Virus record (IMG/VR): IMGVR_UViG_3300044970_002308
Coordinates: 1-64,000 of that record
Strand: one strand, 5' to 3'
DNA: 64,000 nt
Origin: a virus
The notes under the pieces are model-generated. The model was not told the origin of the DNA and did no database searches. It saw only the letters and a program-made list of their open reading frames with translations. This document shows, piece after piece, positions 60,815-64,000 of this stretch. Within the stretch, counting starts at the first letter, position 1. Every line of letters starts with the position of its first letter. Both the position numbers and the translations under genes were made by a program.

Positions 60815-62988
60815 GGAGTTCCTCCGTCTACAAACGCTATTTCAATATTAGCAGAACCGTTAAAACTAGTTCCGTTAATAGTCCTTGCTGTTTGAAGAGT
60901 TGTAGCCGTACTAGCATTGCCAGTCAAAGCCCCGGTAAAACTCGTGCTAGACACACTAGTTAAACCAGCTATTGTAGTAGCTGATCCACCAAGGCTGATA
61001 CTGGTTGAGCCAACTGTGACAGAACTATTAGCAAGCTGACTATTATCGACACCTCCGGTTTTAATACTAACAGCACCGCCGCTAACGCTAAAGTCTCCGG
61101 TATCAAAACTAGCAATACCTTTAACCGAAGTTGTTGCGTCTTGCACGGCCGCTGTTGTGACTCCTGTGACTCTACCATAACTATCTCTAGTAACAGATTG
61201 AACAAATGTAGAGCCTGCTGATCCGCTACCATCAGACTGAGTAACTGTAGCAAGATCAATATTGTCTGCGTTTACAACAATTCGACTAGTACTGGCAGTA
61301 CCAACATCTAGAGTATTGCCGCTCTTGACCATACCAGCACCAGCAGTAATCTGACCAGCACCAGAGAATTGAGCAAAAGTTAGAGCTGTTGTTCCAAGCG
61401 TAATAGTATCATTTGTTGTAAGTACCCAACCACTATCGGCATTGACAGTACCTTCTGTAACAAATACGAACATACCAGCGGTAACTTCAGCATCACTATT
61501 GGCATCTGGCGCCCTTGATAGTATTTGCTGTCCAGAATATGTGGGGCTTGGAGTAACATTATAAATACCATTTTTTGTAGCATCTGATTGATTTTTAACT
61601 AACACCCTATCACCAACATTCAATGATACTCCATCAATTATAAAAAATCCTGATCCGGAACCACTACCATTGCCCGCTCCTCCAGAATTTGCAAAAACAG
61701 AAGAAAGCTCTCCTTCTTGAGTCAATGCTACGGTAGTAGCCACCCTAACACTTTGTTTTACGTCCAATCCGCTGCGAGCAGCATCAACATAAGCTTTTGT
61801 TGCAGCATCTTGGTCAGCAACAGGATCGGCCAAACTAGTAATTCTTTGACTATTCAGAGACACGCTGGTTGTTGGAACAGCCATTTGGTCCAAACGACTG
61901 GTTCTTACTTGAGAGTCAAAGTTATTTATATTACTAGCAACTAGACCACTACCACTAACAGTAAGATTTCCATTGACTGTCACCCCGCTCATAGTAGGAT
62001 TATTAGCAAATACTAGCGAGCCCGTGCCCGTTTCGTCGCTAACTAAAGATCCTAAATTAGCACTAGATGGTGTTGTTAAAAAGTTTCTAACTGCTGTGGT
62101 CATATCTGTAATATCCACAAGCTGAATAGAAGGATCGCTTAGAGATACGACATAAGCTCCACTAGAATGAGTAAGAGCAATACCACTACCAGCAGTTAAA
62201 GCGCTACTAATACTTAGCGTATTGTTGCCACTATTATAAATAATATCAACACCGCTACCAGCAACAATACTTGTGCTAACAGCTCCGTCGATAAGATCAT
62301 TAACACTAGATGTAAAGTTTGTTATTAAACTACTAGGAATTCCAGTGACACGAACCTGTAGAGAATTAGCATTATCGTCATAGGTCAAACCTATACCAGA
62401 ACCAGCTGTTAATAGATTAGATACTCTATCATCTACAGCCTCGCTAAAATCCGTAACATCAGCAGCTTGAATAGTAGGATCACTCAAGCTAATGGTTGTA
62501 TTGCCGCTAGTGTCATTATAGTTAACGCTAATACCAGAGCCTCCGACAATATGGGCTCCGATAGCGTCTTGTACTTCTTCTAAACCAAGACTACTATTAA
62601 TAGTTAAAGTACCAGCAGTATCATTATAAGTTAAAGAGATATTATTTCCAGCTTGTAGTAGCGACGCAACTCTATCGTCTACGCCCTCGGCGAAATCTGT
62701 TATATCTCCTACTTGTATGGTTGGATCACTAAGACTAATAGTCATAGTGCTGCCGTTTAGGCCTGGGGTTAAAGAGATGCCGCTTCCAGCAACAAAATTA
62801 GAAGGTAGAACACTAGCATATGACAAACTACCCCAAGCAGTAGTTCCATCTCCTATTTTAAACCGACCAGTATCTGTTTCGTATCCAATTTCTCCTTGGT
62901 ATAAAATACCTTGACCAGCCACTGCTGCGGCTGTGTTCCATTGCGATAAAGTTCCTCTGCGAACCTGAATTCTTGTTTGAACTGCCAT
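60811..62988 (-). CDS. Long tail fibre with Mtd-type N-terminus
   Basis: This is a 725-residue fibre. The N-terminal 55 residues are Mtd-N-type (TRIQVRRGTLSQWNTAAAVA, YQGEIGYETDTGRFKIGDGT). The next about 300 residues repeat 'DPTIQ..DiTDF.E.VDDRVasLL.aG.gI.lTYnD..ntL.i' (DPTIQVGDITDFAEGVDDRV, DPTIQAADVTDFSEAVDDRV). About 395-425 contain ITSLADPVADQDAATKAYVD, a standard fibre-shaft motif. The C-terminal end (ARTINGTSFNGSANIEIAFV) is a common connector ending for such proteins, so part of the tip may be supplied by a partner. The stop overlaps the protease-bearing fibre gene, suggesting the two are made together. Confidence 0.85.
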   Translation of the reverse strand: MAVQTRIQVRRGTLSQWNTAAAVAGQGILYQGEIGYETDTGRFKIGDGTTAWGSLSYASVLPSNFVAGSGISLTPGLNGSTMTISLSDPTIQVGDITDFAEGVDDRVASLLQAGNNISLTYNDTAGTLTINSSLGLEEVQDAIGAHIVGGSGISVNYNDTSGNTTISLSDPTIQAADVTDFSEAVDDRVSNLLTAGSGIGLTYDDNANSLQVRVTGIPSSLITNFTSSVNDLIDGAVSTSIVAGSGVDIIYNSGNNTLSISSALTAGSGIALTHSSGAYVVSLSDPSIQLVDITDMTTAVRNFLTTPSSANLGSLVSDETGTGSLVFANNPTMSGVTVNGNLTVSGSGLVASNINNFDSQVRTSRLDQMAVPTTSVSLNSQRITSLADPVADQDAATKAYVDAARSGLDVKQSVRVATTVALTQEGELSSVFANSGGAGNGSGSGSGFFIIDGVSLNVGDRVLVKNQSDATKNGIYNVTPSPTYSGQQILSRAPDANSDAEVTAGMFVFVTEGTVNADSGWVLTTNDTITLGTTALTFAQFSGAGQITAGAGMVKSGNTLDVGTASTSRIVVNADNIDLATVTQSDGSGSAGSTFVQSVTRDSYGRVTGVTTAAVQDATTSVKGIASFDTGDFSVSGGAVSIKTGGVDNSQLANSSVTVGSTSISLGGSATTIAGLTSVSSTSFTGALTGNASTATTLQTARTINGTSFNGSANIEIAFVDGGTP

Positions 62989-63029
62989 GATATTTAACCT
63001 TTATATATGTTTATGTGAATAAAAAATAG

Positions 63030-63293
63030 TTATGGTGTACCGCAATCAAATTCATACTCATCTAAATACTCAGACAACCCACTAATTCTAGCAACATCTA
63101 AATTACCTACTATTTTACTCATGGGTATGTTATCTGGTAAGTCGCTTGCCAAAATTTTTTCTGTATTAATTAATTCAATATTAAAAGATTCTGATCTTTC
63201 TATCTCAATATTGTTCAGATTATCAACAAAACTGGTTTCTACTTCTATAAGATGTATCTGAGGGTCAAGTATTTCCAAAATAAAATTACTCAT
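63030..63293 (-). CDS. Small virion adaptor-type protein (87 aa)
   Basis: The start is taken at MSNFILEILDP, whose ATG overlaps the stop of the preceding gene (ATGA); a GTG three codons earlier is an alternative. The protein has 87 residues, is acidic and beta-type at first (EILDPQIHLIEVETSFVDNL), and ends with an acidic C-terminus containing one Cys (EYEFDCGTP). It lies between the BppU-like adaptor gene and a long fibre gene, a common place for small linker subunits. I recognise no domain. Confidence 0.55.
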   Translation of the reverse strand: MSNFILEILDPQIHLIEVETSFVDNLNNIEIERSESFNIELINTEKILASDLPDNIPMSKIVGNLDVARISGLSEYLDEYEFDCGTP

Positions 63294-63694
63294 GTAGAAC
63301 ACTCCAATGAAGAACCTGCTTGACTAAATCTCTTGACTATACTTATAGTACCAAACAATAGCCTCGTAGTATATTTGCCTCCGCCAGCATAAATATCTTC
63401 TGGAGATTGTAGCTCTAGATCATATTTAGCCGTATTAAAATTAAACCCATTGGTTGTAGATACAGGCAGTAATAATGTTAATTTACCATTAGTATCATCA
63501 ATAGTAAATTTATATACACTATGATCTATGTTGTCAGAAGAAAAGGTTTGAATAATACCAGTATTGGTTTTCCATACTATTCTAGCGCACCAGTCTGTTA
63601 GATTTACGGGCGTTCCATTAGCGTCTTTATATATTAACGATAATTTAAAAGATGTCCCTTGTTCTATAGCGAAATCATATTTACTAGCTGCCAT
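63290..63694 (-). CDS. BppU-like baseplate/fibre adaptor
   Basis: This 134-residue protein consists of one domain: YDFAIEQGTSFKLSLIYKDA, then GTPVNLTDWCARIVWKTNTG, and a closing TRLLFGTISIVKRFSQ segment. It closely resembles residues 1-125 of the P-domain protein at 31179-32096, including the IEQG, 'NltDW' and 'f..a.YDLeLqsP' positions. This type of domain resembles the N-terminal part of baseplate upper proteins and probably docks fibres. It starts about 150 bases downstream of the capsid-like gene, behind a terminator. It is the first gene of the fibre region. Confidence 0.7.
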   Translation of the reverse strand: MAASKYDFAIEQGTSFKLSLIYKDANGTPVNLTDWCARIVWKTNTGIIQTFSSDNIDHSVYKFTIDDTNGKLTLLLPVSTTNGFNFNTAKYDLELQSPEDIYAGGGKYTTRLLFGTISIVKRFSQAGSSLECST

Positions 63695-63773
63695 ATATTA
63701 TATGCCTTTGATATAGTTTTTACTTGGCAGAAAAATGCCCTGCTGATTATAGATACACCTTTAATACATATAT

Positions 63774-63807
63774 AAAAAAAGAAGGGCCAGGATATTCTCC
63801 CGGCCCT
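63774..63807 (-). terminator. Strong intrinsic terminator after the capsid-like gene
   Basis: On the minus strand AGGGCC (complement of 63802-63807) pairs with GGCCCT (complement of 63783-63788), and an inner GGA/TCC adds three pairs. The hairpin is followed directly by TCTTTTTTTATATA. It would separate the capsid transcript from the fibre genes, limiting read-through. Confidence 0.85.
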
Positions 63808-63840
63808 ATCTTTAGATAGTAACTGATTGTAGAGTCTAAA

Positions 63841-64000
63841 TTAGAGAGAGCCGAGAATAACTCTGCGATTATCTAGAACCGCAAAGCCCTGCTCGCTCCA
63901 GCCGTAGAAACCGGCTCTCTTCTGACGATGTAGTGTTTCGTCTTCGAAGATTTGAACCTGTTCACGAACTGGCATAATGAAGCTGTCTCTCTTGCGTAGA
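63841..64000 (-). CDS. C-terminus of a capsid-like protein (partial)
   Basis: The last 52 residues of an open reading frame that enters from beyond base 64000. The visible part contains RKRDSFIMPVREQVQIFEDE, HRQKRAGFYGWSEQGFAVLD and NRRVILGSL, then TAA at 63841-63843. The pattern 'r..f..pvReqv..fedE...rqkRag..gw.e.gfaVlD.R..ilG' resembles the C-terminal end of major capsid proteins. The strong terminator directly after it fits a highly transcribed capsid gene. The identity is a good guess, but the bulk of the protein is outside the window. Confidence 0.5.
   Translation of the reverse strand, partial: LRKRDSFIMPVREQVQIFEDETLHRQKRAGFYGWSEQGFAVLDNRRVILGSL

Noticed and set aside
1-64000. T4-type late promoters (TATAAATA) in front of the structural genes
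   Set aside because: The few matches on the minus strand that I saw lie inside coding regions; none is well placed in a gap before a gene.

Overview
The window is a 64 kb block of late (virion) genes from a tailed bacteriophage of the Caudoviricetes. Every convincing gene is on the minus strand, so transcription runs from base 64000 towards base 1. The DNA is AT-rich and the genes are packed tightly, with many ATGA, TAATG or TGATG stop/start overlaps. I see no terminase, portal, replication, lysis, integrase, tRNA or reverse transcriptase gene. A tail-tube-like protein is followed by a 3702-residue tape measure protein and I found no sheath candidate, which fits a siphovirus with a very long tail. 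The host cannot be named. The Pro-Thr stalks, the Mtd-type fibre N-termini and the tape-measure style recall aquatic phages, but that is only an impression.

Layout in transcription order. (1) 64000-63841: C-terminus of a capsid-like protein, then a strong intrinsic terminator. (2) 63694-49405: adaptors and fibres. These are a BppU-like adaptor, Mtd-type fibres, a 1156-aa fibre ending in a trypsin-like protease, a beta-solenoid protein, a propeller-like protein, a glycine-rich adhesin and a fibre-assembly protein. (3) 49387-40478: a 2969-aa adhesin with five LamG-like modules and six copies of another repeat. (4) 40380-34999: two collagen-like fibres with a 2-oxoglutarate-oxygenase-like gene between them, a DUF4376-like assembly protein and two LamG proteins. 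(5) 34985-32676: an apparent independent unit with its own sigma70-type promoter and a weak terminator. It holds a GH130-like propeller protein and a TPR/FkbM-type methyltransferase. (6) 32627-26956: connector, neck and tail-completion candidates, a P-domain adaptor, a zinc-binding-like protein with a Pro-Thr stalk, and the tail tube. (7) 26893-13298: tail-assembly genes, including a 47-aa gene that is easy to miss, a terminator, and the tape measure. (8) 13301-1: a distal-tail or fibre protein, then a run of paralogous proteins with Cys-containing Ig-like domains and Pro-Thr stalks. One of these carries an apparently circularly permuted formylglycine-generating-enzyme/C-type-lectin-like domain.

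How the genes may work together: the tube, tape measure and assembly proteins would build the tail shaft. Small adaptor domains of the Mtd-N and BppU-like types recur on otherwise unrelated proteins and probably dock many different fibres onto the same virion. The fibres carry carbohydrate- or protein-binding folds (LamG, Ig, FN3, DUF285, propellers, glycine-rich loops, lectin-like). A few genes look enzymatic: the trypsin-like domain, the 2OG-oxygenase-like protein, the GH130-like protein, the methyltransferase and a HAD-like segment in the tape measure. They suggest that virion proteins or host surface glycans are processed or modified. These enzymatic roles are inferred from sequence motifs only.
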